Part shown: piece by piece, positions 23,538 to 35,249 of the stretch
Layout of the letters: each line of letters starts with the position of its first letter
Numbering within the stretch: position 1 is the first letter of the stretch
Assembly: GCA_963693285.1 (NCBI GenBank)
Contig: OY848917.1
Location: forward strand, 2,792,501-2,856,500
Direction of reading: 5' to 3'
Origin: Xestospongia muta
Taxonomy: Eukaryota; Porifera; Demospongiae; Haplosclerida; Petrosiidae
Length of the DNA stretch: 64,000 nt
Notes under the pieces: generated by a model
Database searches by the model: none
What the model was told of the DNA's origin: nothing
What the model saw: the letters and a program-made list of their open reading frames with translations, nothing else
Program-made: the position numbers and the translations under genes

Positions 23538-26500
23538 TTATTGAGTGTTGAAATCAATATCCAGATCAAAAATCAGTGACTCTCTTCTGTTGATTATTTG
23601 AGATGGAGAGAACATTATTAAATTATTATCTGATGTCTCTGAGTCTTCATTAAACACTTGACGCCTATTACAAGACTCAAAGTTGATCTTCCACTTTTTC
23701 TTGACTATGATATAGACATGTGCCATTACAATACATATAAACACAACTAATGACATACTAACTGATATTATATTGACAATAGGAGATATTGATAACTCCA
23801 TGTGATCAGATAATGCGTTTAAAAGACTCATCATTCCCAAGTTTACATAAAAAAATAATTCTAACACATTCAGTCTCTTGTCTTTGTATACACCATTACC
23901 TGTTAGTATTAAAAACCATACTACCATTATTATGATGTAATTATTTGCTAATACTTTATCACCAGTTGTATAGGAAAATAGAGCTGATAAAATTGTGCGA
24001 ATAATTAACAGCAAACCAGACCAATATCGATACTTATCTTTGAAGGGGCCATCATAAGCATCAATAAATGGCTTCAGTTTTACAACAGGGTCTCTGGAAC
24101 TCTTACAACATTTACCACTGTAGCGTTGTAGCCATTGACTAATAAATATTAGTCCTGTGTAAAAAAGTCCAATACAGAGAAAAACTAATGACATACAAGC
24201 TAATGGAATATGTTTACCACGGAAGTAGTTAATATTTCCATCTGCACTCCACACCATCCATTGATAATTTTCACAAACAACATTGCTCATCATTAAGTTA
24301 TTGGTAATGTTACGTAATATTTTAGTGTAAGACATTAGGATAAGTGTAGCCAGAACAGGTACTGCATTATTGCCAAAAAGGCGTGATAACTTTCCATTAT
24401 AGTGACAGCCAATGACAATAGCTGCAATGAGTAACCAAATGTACAATGGAAATGCAAACTGTAGCCATGCCTTCCAATAAGCATCAAGTCCATCAAAGAA
24501 ACAAGTTTCAATACCAAGATCAAGATTAAGCCAAGCAATAAATTGAGTCAATACAGGTACATCACCATTAGGAAATAACATGGTCTCATTTAACTTGATA
24601 ATGTTAGCATAAAAGAGTAACCCATTGATACTACCAAATGATACAGTCATGTTTAGGATCAATAGAAACACTACTAAAATTATCCCAGCTATTAAAAGTG
24701 GCACAAGTAATGATAAGTAAGTGTTGCTGCATATAACACATTTATTAGATCCTAAAATCAAACTATGTCCTGATTGACATTGTCCACAGAGTGTGCCTGA
24801 CCTATTGTTAGTGCACTGAGTATCAGACATATTAAGACTGAGAGACACAAGAGATCGATCACAATAATCAAATGGACAGTTTGTATATGATATTATACAA
24901 TTAAATTGTTGATTAAAAGAAAACCAGTTATTCCCAAATCTTTTAATTGGGTAAGGTAACCAAGACACATTACATTGTGGTTGTAAAGAACTAATAATAT
25001 CATTACATGTGCACTCTCCTGTAGAGTTATGTGATTGTAGACCCAATGGACATGGCAAGAATGTAACATTGATAGTTAATGTAGATTCATCAATATCAAT
25101 GGATTGATCTGTATCTGTTTTAATAATGAAAGCTGTTTGATTTGATGTCCTAGTTTGTTGTAGTTGATAGGTGAAGTTTTTACAATGTCTCTGTGTTTGT
25201 TGATTAGCCTCTCCAAGTAAAACAATGACTCCCATACCCTGTGTAACTATTACTCCAGGACTAATACCTCCACATAATCCAACAGTTACTAATGGGAGAT
25301 CAAATCTTTGAGCAGGATACACTTTTAAATGAAGCACCCTTTTAGTGCAGTTAATATGATAGTTACTACAGACACAAACTCCAACAGGATCAGAAGAAAT
25401 ACTTGGCATAGTATCAGTGTCAGGGAAACAAAGGTTATCATTATTGTCATATGAATAATTATGAGAACAAGTGATTATATCTTTGAAATCAAATGTAGGA
25501 GATAATAATTGCAAATATCTTCCACCATAGATGTCGTTTCCAGCAATTTTGGCATAATTATTGTCGAAACTGACCTTAAAATTACGATATGTACAACCTA
25601 TCATATGAAATGGGACATTATAATATTGGACTTGTTGGTATAACTTCTTAGCCAACACTGCAGTAGAAAATATTGCTCCACCTTTATGTTGAGCAGTATT
25701 ATTTATAAAATAAACCGTTACAGTAGAAGCTAATGTAGCATCATCATCAAGATAAATACCACCACCATTCAATGGAGAATTGTTGTTAGCTAGAGTACTT
25801 GACATGTGTTCAAAATTGATATAACATTTTTTAATGCCAAGACCAGTCAATTTATTGTCAACAATGGTAAGATTTGTGATATAAACTATCTGTCTTCTGT
25901 TTTCACAAATAATTTTTACAGCTGCATTGCCATTGCTTGATACCGGTTGTGAGATATAATAGTGATGGTTTTCAATAGTGACATTGACCAACCTAACATC
26001 AACGTTACCTTCAATCCATAGAGATGAAGACAAAGGATTCACGACACTGTTGTTAGAAAATATTGTGTTTTGCAATGTGATATGTTTACTACATTTGCAG
26101 CCTCCATAGAATATAGATATTGTTGCTCCATCTCCAATATTATTTAAAAACATAGTGTCAACAATATCTATTTGTGTACAACCTAGTCCATATCTGACTA
26201 CAAATAGACCACCTAAGGAACCACTATTGTTAGTGAATGTAGTTTGGTTAAAACTGAAAATGATAGGTAAATCACTATTATCTCCATTAAGATATGCCCC
26301 TCCTATATACATTCCAATATTATTTAAAAACAGTGTTTGATTAATTGTAACCACTGCACTTACGTTATTTACTTGCACATAAAGACCTCCTATTTTACCA
26401 TAATTATCAATGAAAGAATTGTTTTCAATAATGACATGTGTAGTAGTGTTTTGTAATACTAGGCATACTCCTCCTGCATAGCCACCAACATTTTTATAAA

Positions 26501-27345
26501 AAAGGCTATCATGTATTCGAATTTTACTGATACTATTATTAACCACTTTCACATACAAACCTCCATAATCAACTGTATCTGTAGCATTGCTGAATGAAAA
26601 ATTAGATTCAGTGACAGTTAGAAAAGTTAGTTTAATTATTTTTCCATGATATGTATTTAGACTGAAGGAACTGTTTGTAACAGTAACATTTAATGTTGAA
26701 TAAATGAATAATCCAGTTAGACTGTTATTTTGTAGTGACAGGTTGTTTAAGTATACATGTGAACTGGAATTGATTGAAATGCCTTCATTACAATCAGTAA
26801 TTGTTATTCCTTTAATATGCACAATTTTTGTTTTGTAAATACTTATACCATTGCCATCAACATTAGTACATTTGATGACAACAGTTGACTCCATTACTGA
26901 CCAGTGAAAACCATCTACCCACTGACCTTTTCCAAGTATCTTTACCTTATTTAGACCATGAATAACTAGTCTGGTATTATCTTGTAACAGATGTTCACCA
27001 TCCATGAATATCAGTGTCATGTTAGAAGATTTATGTAACATTTCATTCTTGATGTAGTAGGAAAGAGTATGACACTCTTGATCAGTAGGACAGCTATGGG
27101 TGTCAGGAGTGGGTGTGACATAGTAAATCAGAGTATTTGCTTGAAATATTAAAGTAACCAAAATGATCTGTTGAAGACAAGATTATGGCAAATTTATTGC
27201 ATCATTTGTCGTTGATTATATTCCTCATATAATTCTACATTTTATCATTCAATTAGTACTTTACACTATAATTAATTATTCATTGTATTTATAAATAAAA
27301 TAAATTATATATAACTCTCACCAGAAAAGCAGATTTTATGCACAT
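23538..27345 (-). CDS. beta-helix ectodomain multipass membrane protein (copy 1, intact)
   Basis: Two exons: 27345-27322 (eight codons starting MCIKSAFL) and 27167-23538. Together they encode 1217 aa. The splice joins two halves of one signal peptide, which is why I start here and not at the later TTG in exon 2. Residues from about 30 to 560 are repeats of a parallel beta-helix, with many NxS/T sites and turns of the type GGLYV, GGVCL and GGAYL. A Cys-rich part follows, including GTLCGQCQSGHSLILGSNKC (about 800). From about 825 to 1150 there are eight or nine hydrophobic segments, with a LKPFIDAYDGPFKDKYRYW motif between them. The cytoplasmic tail ends in a RRESLIFD motif. The membrane part loosely recalls TRP-like families of fungi and protists, but I cannot assign it. 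The likely role is a cell-surface receptor, adhesion molecule or channel; function unknown. Confidence 0.85.
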
Positions 27346-27349
27346 ATTG

Positions 27350-28480
27350 TTCTTTGAAAAAGAAGCAAGAATCAACTTTTCTTAATTCCAAAAGTCACAC
27401 TTTTGCCTTAGAAGTAGCCCTGGTATGTAGCAAGGACTGAGGCACAGGAAGAGGAAACAAGTAGCCCTGGTATAGCAACCACTGAGGGAAAAGAAGAGGA
27501 AACAAATATCATTGAGCCTTGTTGATTACATTAGATAATCAATTAGAAGCCACTTATTACTAGTGTAATATTACATGCATACTACAAGAACAATTAATGA
27601 ACCACTTTCTTTGAATGTTCAGAATAAACAAGTAGTTTAATTTTTATGACAATTGTAACTGCTTCACTTGTGTCTTCGACTACTTCAATAAAAGTGATTA
27701 TTAATTAGGCATCACAGATTATCAGGTTTGAAGCTGGAGACTCTGACATACAATCATAGAATTTATAAGGTTGTAAAAGGTCTGTATATGTATAAATTGC
27801 TGTTGCATGGAGATCAAATGAAGAAACTATACCAATCAATTCCCAGTGGTTTCTTTTGTCTAACTAAACAGGTGTCATGATCAAAACAAAATCTTTATAT
27901 ACCTCTGACAATGCATGCCAAGTGTCGATCAGCATATCAGTTATAGAAACAGACTACTTCCAATGTCTTATGCTGTATTATATTATATGCAACCTAAAAA
28001 ACTATATTGGTTATGTTAATTAATATTTTTTCAGTGGTATAAAATTAGTACAGTAAGAGCCCAATCAAATTATCTATTAACACACAGGAGATTCATGTTC
28101 CTTCCCTCTTACATCTATGAGCATGTGCTCGAGGTACTATATAGTGATATCATATTATGAATATAGTGACAAACTTTACAGATATTGACACAGCAAAGTT
28201 GCATGCTTCACAGATTAAATAGCAATACTCACCCAAAGACTCGTGAAAATTATTTATCATAATGTTAACAAGTATCATAGAGTAACTCTATGTTGCATGG
28301 TTACTGGTCACATGACTGTCAACTCAATTCCATATAATTATGTACATAAGTTGAACATATGCTGTATTTTCTTCATGTATTGACTGTTGTTATTAAAGAA
28401 GACTCTATTGTACCATATATTGCTATGTGTGATATTCAGACCCAAAGGTTTACACTATAGAAATATATTGATTAATTGAT
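27350..28480. other. intergenic with a small local duplication
   Basis: At 27411-27505 the phrase AGTAGCCCTGGTAT...AAGAGGAAACAA occurs twice in tandem, about 50 bases apart. I see no coding exon in the rest. Confidence 0.5.
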
Positions 28481-28544
28481 TGGACTACGTGCATGTTTAC
28501 AAAATGCAGAATTATTATAATAGCAAAGGCACAGAATGTAACAA

Positions 28545-28565
28545 TATATATATATATATATATAT

Positions 28566-28626
<61 letters not shown>

Positions 28627-28632
28627 TATATA
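28545..28632. repeat. TA and CATA microsatellite
   Basis: (TA)n, then about six CATA units, then (TA)n. Confidence 0.9.
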
Positions 28633-28689
28633 AGTGATTTAGATACACTGCAAAAATTAATATGCTATTTTAACAACTATAATTTGTAC

Positions 28690-28955
28690 CTTATAAGGGC
28701 GGATTACTATGGGGTCTAGAATTCACTTAAAATTATTCAGTATATAATTTGTTACTTATAATAGTATATCATTCCAACAAAAGTTAAATTTATTTGTTAA
28801 AATAACATTAGTTTTTACAGTATGTCTTATCATGACAAAACAAGGTGACTTGTGACAAGACACTGTGAAATGTCTCACAAAAATTCCCTGTTATAATTTT
28901 ACAATAACCAGTTATTCTGCTCAGGCACAAATCAGAAAATAAGAGGCAATTCTTT
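28690..28955. repeat. segmental duplicate block, uninterrupted copy
   Basis: Two sub-blocks sit next to each other here: 28690-28815 (GGATTACTATGG, TCTAGAATT) and 28817-28955 (GTCTTATCATGACAAAACAA). Their counterparts at 32557-32748 and 33855-33985 are about 1.1 kb apart. The present order is therefore probably ancestral. Confidence 0.7.
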
Positions 28956-29117
28956 TATTCCAAACATGTTGGTAAATATGAAAGTACATCTAAAAATCAT
29001 GTTGATTTCTTGAGATAATTTTAATAATAATTCTAGACATATTGTTATAGATGAATAGATGAATACATGTTAAAGTGGTAATAAATCTGTGTTAAAATGG
29101 TGCTAAATTTGTGTTAA

Positions 29118-29391
29118 ACTGATGTCAAAGAGAAATTCAGATCACTGATATCATTCATATAGATAATAAAAAACAAAGGGCAAATATTGAACCCTGCAGT
29201 ACACCCAGCACAACCCTAGTGGCAGACCCATTCACCTTTACACTCTGCTGCTTATTCCAAAGATAACTGAATAGCCGTGCACTAATTTGAGAGTGAAATC
29301 CAATAGATTTATTCTTTTTTAACAGCATACTATGTGGTATTGAATGAAATGTCTTATGCAAATTACAAATTAAATGTATTACATAGCACAA
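29118..29391 (-). mobile_element. non-LTR retrotransposon (LINE) reverse transcriptase fragment
   Basis: The minus-strand frame reads FHSIPHSMLLKKNKSIGFHS, then an LFSYLWNKQQSVKVNGS segment and GVLQGSIFALCFLLSI. These correspond to the AFDSIPH, LxNRxQxVxVNG and GVPQGSILGPLLFLIY blocks of LINE reverse transcriptases. One base shift later the frame continues as YMNDISDL. The catalytic YxDD block, endonuclease and ends are not visible. It is a dead fragment without its own promoter. Confidence 0.8.
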
Positions 29392-29399
29392 GTCCTCAC

Positions 29400-30540
29400 C
29401 TGTATACTTATATACTCCAAAAGTTAATTTCTGTAAAAGCTGACATAGTATATCAAAAGGTTTGCATTACAAATCTACCAGCAGATACCATATCTATCTT
29501 GAACCTATCTTTATTATATCTACTAACTTTAGCAATTGGATTCAGATTAAATGTGTATTAATTTTAGCCATCACTCAGTCATAATTCAAATAATGATAGT
29601 GATAATGAGCTAAAATTTTAGTGTGTAGAAATTTTAGCAATTACTACAGTATTTGCTAAATTAAAATTAGTACACACAATTAATAGTGGGCTTAATGTAA
29701 TTAAATGCAAGAAGCCTCATTGGCTGATACTGGGAGTTTTTGATTAGTAATTTGATGACATCCACTAGATTGTACACAAATTAGTATCTAACAAAATGAT
29801 TTATTTCCCAAGGTGTGGAATAAACTCAAAGAAGAAGTATCATACAACTTTCATTCCTAAAGGACACTAACTATAGTTGACTCATATTCTCACATAAATG
29901 CATAATATAACTTATTTATCCCAGCAGTTGTTAGAAATTGGAATCTAATAAGTACATCCTAAATAAACCAATTTAAGGTGCCGTCTTTTAAATATAAATG
30001 ATTTAACTAACTGTAACACCACAAGCACATTATTTTTTCTTGTTAGGGCATTTCATTTGTATTAATATAATTCTCACTATGTAAATGTCCTGTGTTTATT
30101 ATTATCAACATGAATTTCATTTTAAAAATGTAGTGAAATCTGAGCAATCAGTTGAGATGATGAGAGGAAGTTGCCTCTAGTTGCTGAAAAAGTCGTTTAT
30201 GTCATTGGTCTTGTCTACATCACTAGTTAGTAAATCACTACCAAAAATACAGAGTGGGTTATGAACCAGATGACTCATTAAACTGCCTTATAGCTTTCCA
30301 AACCCCTTTGTATCACAATGGAAAGCAGCAGACTTTATTTGCCTTTTTCATCAAGTTGTAACTTTATTTTGTAATTGCAATAATTGTTTAAGTGGGTATA
30401 CCAATTATGTCATGACAAGCTGCCTTACACAATGTCCTAAAATCAATAGTTTATTTTATGTAAAGCAAGACAAATGTAATTATGATTGCAAAATACATTT
30501 CATGGTTCAATAAACTCATATACATATACAGTTCTGTTTA
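29400..30540. other. intergenic, no gene recognised
   Basis: AT-rich. A weak inverted repeat around TTTTAGTGTGTAGAAATTTTAGCAA lies at 29610-29685. No exon is supported. Confidence 0.45.
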
Positions 30541-30546
30541 TGAGTC

Positions 30547-31524
30547 TCAGTTGTTATCAAAATCCAATTGTTCATATACAGGATTACATGTCATATCAAT
30601 GATATAGTCATATTCCTTGTCAGTGACTGTTTCATAAACTCTATTCTCTTGATTGTTTGAAGCTGATATTCGTAATTCATATGCAACATTGACATCACAT
30701 TCAGTATCTTCAATGTAACAGCTTTCTATTTATAAGTGATGAAAGGAATTCAAAATAATTTTATCAATAAATACATGTACTAGTTGCTATAGTTTGAAAT
30801 ATAGGTAGTACATAATATGAAATCAGTTAATTGGTATATGGAAAGAAATATTTGGTAAATAAATGTGTGTAGTGATGGACAAAGAATGGGACAAAATTGC
30901 CTTAAATGTAACAATCTTTGGTAATTACACTGTAAAAATTGACTGCTTGATTTAACCACTATATGTTTAATATACAGGCTGTATATATGTTGCAAATTAG
31001 TTGATACAATAAAGTAAACATCATGTACAGTTGTTACTACTAATGGAATATGTGTACTATGGAATTTACTATTCATGTAGATATACAATGATGAGATACA
31101 GGATCAAAGCTGTTACTATGAAATTCATGCATGCATTTCAATGTATTGTATTGATCGATTCAACCAAATGTACATAAATTGGTTAAAACTATTGATTTAT
31201 TTCAACAAAAAAAGATTTATTAGTCTGTAAGCTATAAACATCTATAATCTATATAATCTCTATATAGAAAGTACCTTCTTCACGATGATTCACCTCTTTA
31301 TGACAATTTGATATTACACTTCTGCAGTGTTGCTTGATACAATTGCATTTAAAACATGCAATTATCACCACTATACTAAACATAACAAAAGGAAATATCA
31401 ATGCTGTAATAACTATATAATAGTTTTGAGTCAATATCAGTAGCACAATCAGCAACAATATGCCGAATATAATAATAGCAAAAGGAAGAACTATAATAAA
31501 AATACAATATGCCGTTGGAGACAT
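30547..31524 (-). CDS. small two-TM protein with ITAM-like tyrosine tail
   Basis: Two exons, 31524-31275 and 30725-30547, join in phase (GAAG plus AA gives Glu) and encode 142 aa. Exon 1 opens with ATG (MSPTAYCIFIIVLPFAIII) and holds two long hydrophobic segments, about 5-32 and 36-58, then a Cys/Lys-rich juxtamembrane stretch (ACFKCNCIKQHC). Exon 2 encodes a polar tail with three spaced tyrosine motifs, YETV, YDYI and YEQL. The last two are separated by eight residues, matching the ITAM spacing YxxI-x(6-12)-YxxL. The protein ends LDFDNN. No signal peptide is separate from the first TM. It could instead be the 3' end of a larger receptor gene whose upstream exons I do not see. The splice phase and stop-free second exon support it as real; the signalling role is inference. 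Confidence 0.6.
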
Positions 31525-31559
31525 CGGTAGTAGGGTCACTGGACGGTTGAAGGTTTTGT

Positions 31560-32400
31560 GAACAAATTAATTATTTGAGAGAGGTGTGGCCAATATCTCT
31601 TCTGAGTGAGTTACTACACACTACGTTTTAATGATATGTGGGTGTATCAAAGCGTTATGTATAGTATATTGGTATGACCTTACTTAGTGTTATAATATTA
31701 GTATAACTTTGAGGCTGTACCTACCATAGAAGACTACATGTGACTATAAATTGTCTTATTTCTTGATAGAATGTTATGACCAGTTGACAGTTATAAAACT
31801 AAAGTAAAAGCATGTTCCTGATCATTAGAAGACAAATAAACTTAAACTTATGCACTGCAACTGAAGAGACATCCATTACCTTCAGTGCTGTCATTCATTA
31901 CTGATTAAATTACACATCGTCTTACTATATATGGAAGCAATAATAATTATTATTTGCACATGTTTCAGTTTTTGTTGTTCATTTTCAAATCTCAACTAGT
32001 CATATGAGGCATGATACTTTGTCTATAATGTCAATATTTATCAGATAAACAGATCATGTGCATAATTAGTGTGCATTTTTTGCCTAGCTGCCCAAACATG
32101 ACTCCTCAGCCAAATGAATACAACAGTTACAAACTCTCCATCGTTTTAAGAAAAGGCTTGTACAGCTACATATACTAAGATGAATTTGATTCCTCAGCCA
32201 ATTGTTTCCAAAATTTACGGACTTCAATCATTCTAGATAAAGGTTTGGCTAGATTATATTATTCATACAGTAGATATAGTTACTTTTACCCAATCTAATA
32301 TAGCCACAATAATATGGACATGATCAATATGCAGTTGTATGCTCATTTTGGTAAAGTTATTAGAATCATATGATTGCCTTTTTTAGTAGCATTGTCTACT
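31560..32400. other. intergenic, no gene recognised
   Basis: AT-rich sequence upstream of the two-TM gene, containing no pattern I can interpret. Confidence 0.45.
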
Positions 32401-32413
32401 ATATAATTACATA

Positions 32414-32526
32414 GTTAACTCTCTTCTTTTAATAATTTGAGATGGAGAGAGCTTTATTAATTCATTATCTGATGTCTCTGAGTCTTCGTCAAGCACTGAT
32501 GTCTATTACAAGACTCAAAGTCAACC
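32414..32526 (-). pseudogene. 3'-end remnant of a beta-helix/multipass gene
   Basis: This stretch aligns with the last coding part of the intact gene (23577-23690). The shared blocks include TTTGAGATGGAGAGA, TCTGATGTCTCTGAGTCTTC and ATTACAAGACTCAAAGT. The frame is broken by small changes. It keeps the same orientation as the intact copy, whereas the 5' part of the duplicate at 35837-37090 points the other way. Confidence 0.75.
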
Positions 32527-32556
32527 TTTAATATGCTGTATTGACAACTAATAATT

Positions 32557-33985
32557 TGTAGCTTATAAGGGTGGATTACTATGGAGTCTAGAATTTATGT
32601 AAATTACTCACTTTATAATTTGTTACTTACAACAGTATACTATTCCAACAAATTTTATAGTGAATATTTCACATCAATTCTAGATTTCATAAAAATCCAC
32701 TCATTAAACTATAATTTAGTGTTAAAATAACATTAGTTTTTACAGTATAGCTGATAACACCCTTGCCACTGGTACATGCTACTAAGTTATGTAGGGAAAG
32801 TGTAATTGCCATCACTATTATCTTGTTTGTGTTCTTTGTATTGGACTGATATTACCCATCGTTACATTTACTTTATTATTTAGAAAATATCTTTGTTTAC
32901 TTAAAAGTATAGCTTCTAAAGAGTAGCTCAACTGTTGAATTCACTAGTTTGGTTTCTGAAGCACTCAAATGAGACCTACAAAAGGCCATACTTAGTAGTT
33001 GAGTATGTTACTCTGTAAATGTAGTGTCTAAACTGTTTATGGTCATTGACTTATCATGAACTATAAAGCAGAGAAGGCAAAGAATGATGAACAAGTTCAA
33101 TATTTAAGTCATAATGAAGGGATTATCATAGAAAGAAATTTTGCAAAGAATTGAAAGATTTTGTCATTGTGACATGTTCATTGTTTTTTTATACACCAAT
33201 ACATTTCAATGGACAATCAGACCATCCTTACATAAGCAGGCACTGCTACCATATGCCTATAGGCATGTAAAGTTTATGGTGTAAGGCTGTACAGGGCTGC
33301 TTCTGTCCAACCTATAATTGTTAGTTAAAACTTACATTCTTACTGCTAAATACATTTATTATCAAATATGTATGTGAACTCTGACTTTTTGTTCAAGCTC
33401 TTTATTGACATAATTACAAGATAGCTTGATTCTCTGATAGCCTACTCAAATAGTTGAAAGTCAATCCAGTCAAGTATAGTGCTGATCTAATGAACTGTTG
33501 ATTCCATAGCAATTAGCAATCAAAACAACATAATGATGTTATTGATGAGTTTCAGTGGGAATGTATAAACATTGGACTGGAATAGTGGACTTCCACTATT
33601 CCAGTCCAATGTTTATACATTCCCACTGAAACTTATCAATAACATCATTATGTTGTTTTGATTGCTAATTACTATGGAATCAACAGTTCATTAGATCAGC
33701 ACTATTCTATGACTTCTCAAGAAAGGCCACACATGTGGTTTAGTTATAGGAAGACTGTCCTAATATATAGTCCATAGTGTTAGCCCTCACACACATGTCT
33801 GGCATCCATGACAATTCTTAATTTACTTAACATTGATAATGTAGATAGTAATAAGTATGTCTTATCATGACAAAACAAGGTGACTTGTGACAAGACATAC
33901 TGAAACGTCTCACAGAAATGCCCTGTTATAGCTTTACAATAACCCAGTTATTCTGCTCAGGTACAAATCAGAAAATAAGAGATAA
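32557..33985. repeat. segmental duplicate block, split by a 1.1-kb insertion
   Basis: Sequence matching 28690-28815 ends at GTAT (32745-32748). Sequence matching 28817-28955 resumes at GTAT (33855-33858). In the other copy the two are directly joined through one GTAT. The intervening 32749-33854 is thus an insertion of 1106 bases flanked by a 4-base duplication. It shows no coding frame and no clear terminal inverted repeats, but contains the large hairpin. Confidence 0.65.
33477..33705. repeat. near-perfect long inverted repeat (hairpin)
   Basis: Two arms of about 113 bases are inverted copies with only a few mismatches. They meet at TGGA-CT-TCCA, leaving a spacer of two bases. The outer ends read TAGTGCTGATC and GATCAGCACTA. 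Confidence 0.95.
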
Positions 33986-34101
33986 TAAAGACCACAAAAT
34001 ACAGCTAATACAATATGCATAAAAAATTGTGTAATATATTTAAGAAAAGTGAAACTACACTGACATGATAAAAAATAATGTGAAATAGTGTGATGTTCAA
34101 C

Positions 34102-35178
34102 TCAACACAATAGTGCTATCAAGACCAACGTAGTCATTAGTCCAAATATATAATGGACTGTACTAACACCAGATGAACTGTCTTCCTGTGATAAGAGAAC
34201 AAAGTACTGGCGTATGTTATTAAGCCTGTTCTTAATGTTAGAATCACTCCCAGTATACAGCTCCCATAAAGGTGTGAGTTCATAATCAACAGGATAAGGG
34301 TTTGTATTAGCAGAAGCTATGAATTGTTCAAGCACAGTTGGTGTGACACCTTGAGTGGAAAGTTGAGCTTGTAAAGTCCGATTTCCACCACGTGGGTAGG
34401 ATCTAGTAACCATTTCCAAAGACTGAGACTCTCTCAAATTAGTATCTGAGAAGCCAACACATGGTCCTAATTTAACTGGTACTCCTACACTCTGTAACGA
34501 TATCTCTGCACAAACACGACTACTAAATTGTGACTCAGTGTACATCCTAGTTTCCTTTGCTGTAGCAAAAACTTGAATCCGAGCTCCAACTTTTATACCA
34601 GTTAAAATGAATCCTCCATAAATGGACACAAATTCCTGATAGTCAACAAATGAATCAATGGATGCTGTGTCGTTTACTTCTAGTGGAAGCTCAAATAATA
34701 CATCCATAAAGTCCGAAACAAATGACAAATCAACGAGACAACTTTTAGTGAGTTGATATGATCTAACAAATTGTCCATAATCAAGCTGTGTTCCTTGAAT
34801 GTCTGTTTCACGAAAGTTTATATTTGAAATTGAAGCTAATGTACCATGAATTGATCCAACACCAATAACTTCTGCATTGAGTCCCAAATTACCTCCAATA
34901 CTTTGGTAAAATTCGCTATTACTCTCATAGAAGGTAACTGAAGACGGCGATTCACTTATGGACACGTTTTGAAGGCAATTGGTGATATCAGTATCACTAT
35001 ATACTTGAGTGCCTGTTGTTAAGGCCTCAAATAAATTTACAGAGGGAGGCCAGAATGATTTACCAATAACGTTAGAAGTGACGGCAATAGCGTTAATTAT
35101 TCCACTGAAGTTGGACTGAACTCGTCCATATCTTGTAGAAATAACTAAAAGAAAAAATAGAAAAGGTACGTACTGCAT
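34102..35178 (-). CDS. MACPF-domain protein, probably GPI-anchored (copy 2)
   Basis: Paralogue of the gene at 20581-21657, also one exon of about 358 aa and very similar along its whole length. The chosen start (35178) begins a signal peptide, MQYVPFLFFLLVISTRYGRV, aligned with that of copy 1. The upstream residues of the longer frame do not align between the copies, which supports these starts. The MACPF signature is the same (YGG in place of YGTH, then GxxVGARIQVF), as are the PYPVDYELTPLWEL segment and the hydrophobic C-terminal tail after SSSG. Differences are mostly substitutions, with no frame break. Similarity stops just after the stop codon, so the 3' flanks were not co-duplicated. 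Both copies appear intact. Function as for copy 1. Confidence 0.75.
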   Translation of the reverse strand: MQYVPFLFFLLVISTRYGRVQSNFSGIINAIAVTSNVIGKSFWPPSVNLFEALTTGTQVYSDTDITNCLQNVSISESPSSVTFYESNSEFYQSIGGNLGLNAEVIGVGSIHGTLASISNINFRETDIQGTQLDYGQFVRSYQLTKSCLVDLSFVSDFMDVLFELPLEVNDTASIDSFVDYQEFVSIYGGFILTGIKVGARIQVFATAKETRMYTESQFSSRVCAEISLQSVGVPVKLGPCVGFSDTNLRESQSLEMVTRSYPRGGNRTLQAQLSTQGVTPTVLEQFIASANTNPYPVDYELTPLWELYTGSDSNIKNRLNNIRQYFVLLSQEDSSSGVSTVHYIFGLMTTLVLIALLC

Positions 35179-35249
35179 TTCTCTTTGAGAAACCAAGTAA
35201 CACGACTGATGATAGAAGATTTGAAAGCCGAAATATCTACGACACACAG

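Noticed and set aside
24335..26340. Open frames overlapping the intact beta-helix gene
   Set aside because: Shadow frames without family similarity, inside a long conserved frame.
28480..28719. 79-aa frame crossing the TA/CATA repeat
   Set aside because: Most of it is microsatellite translation.
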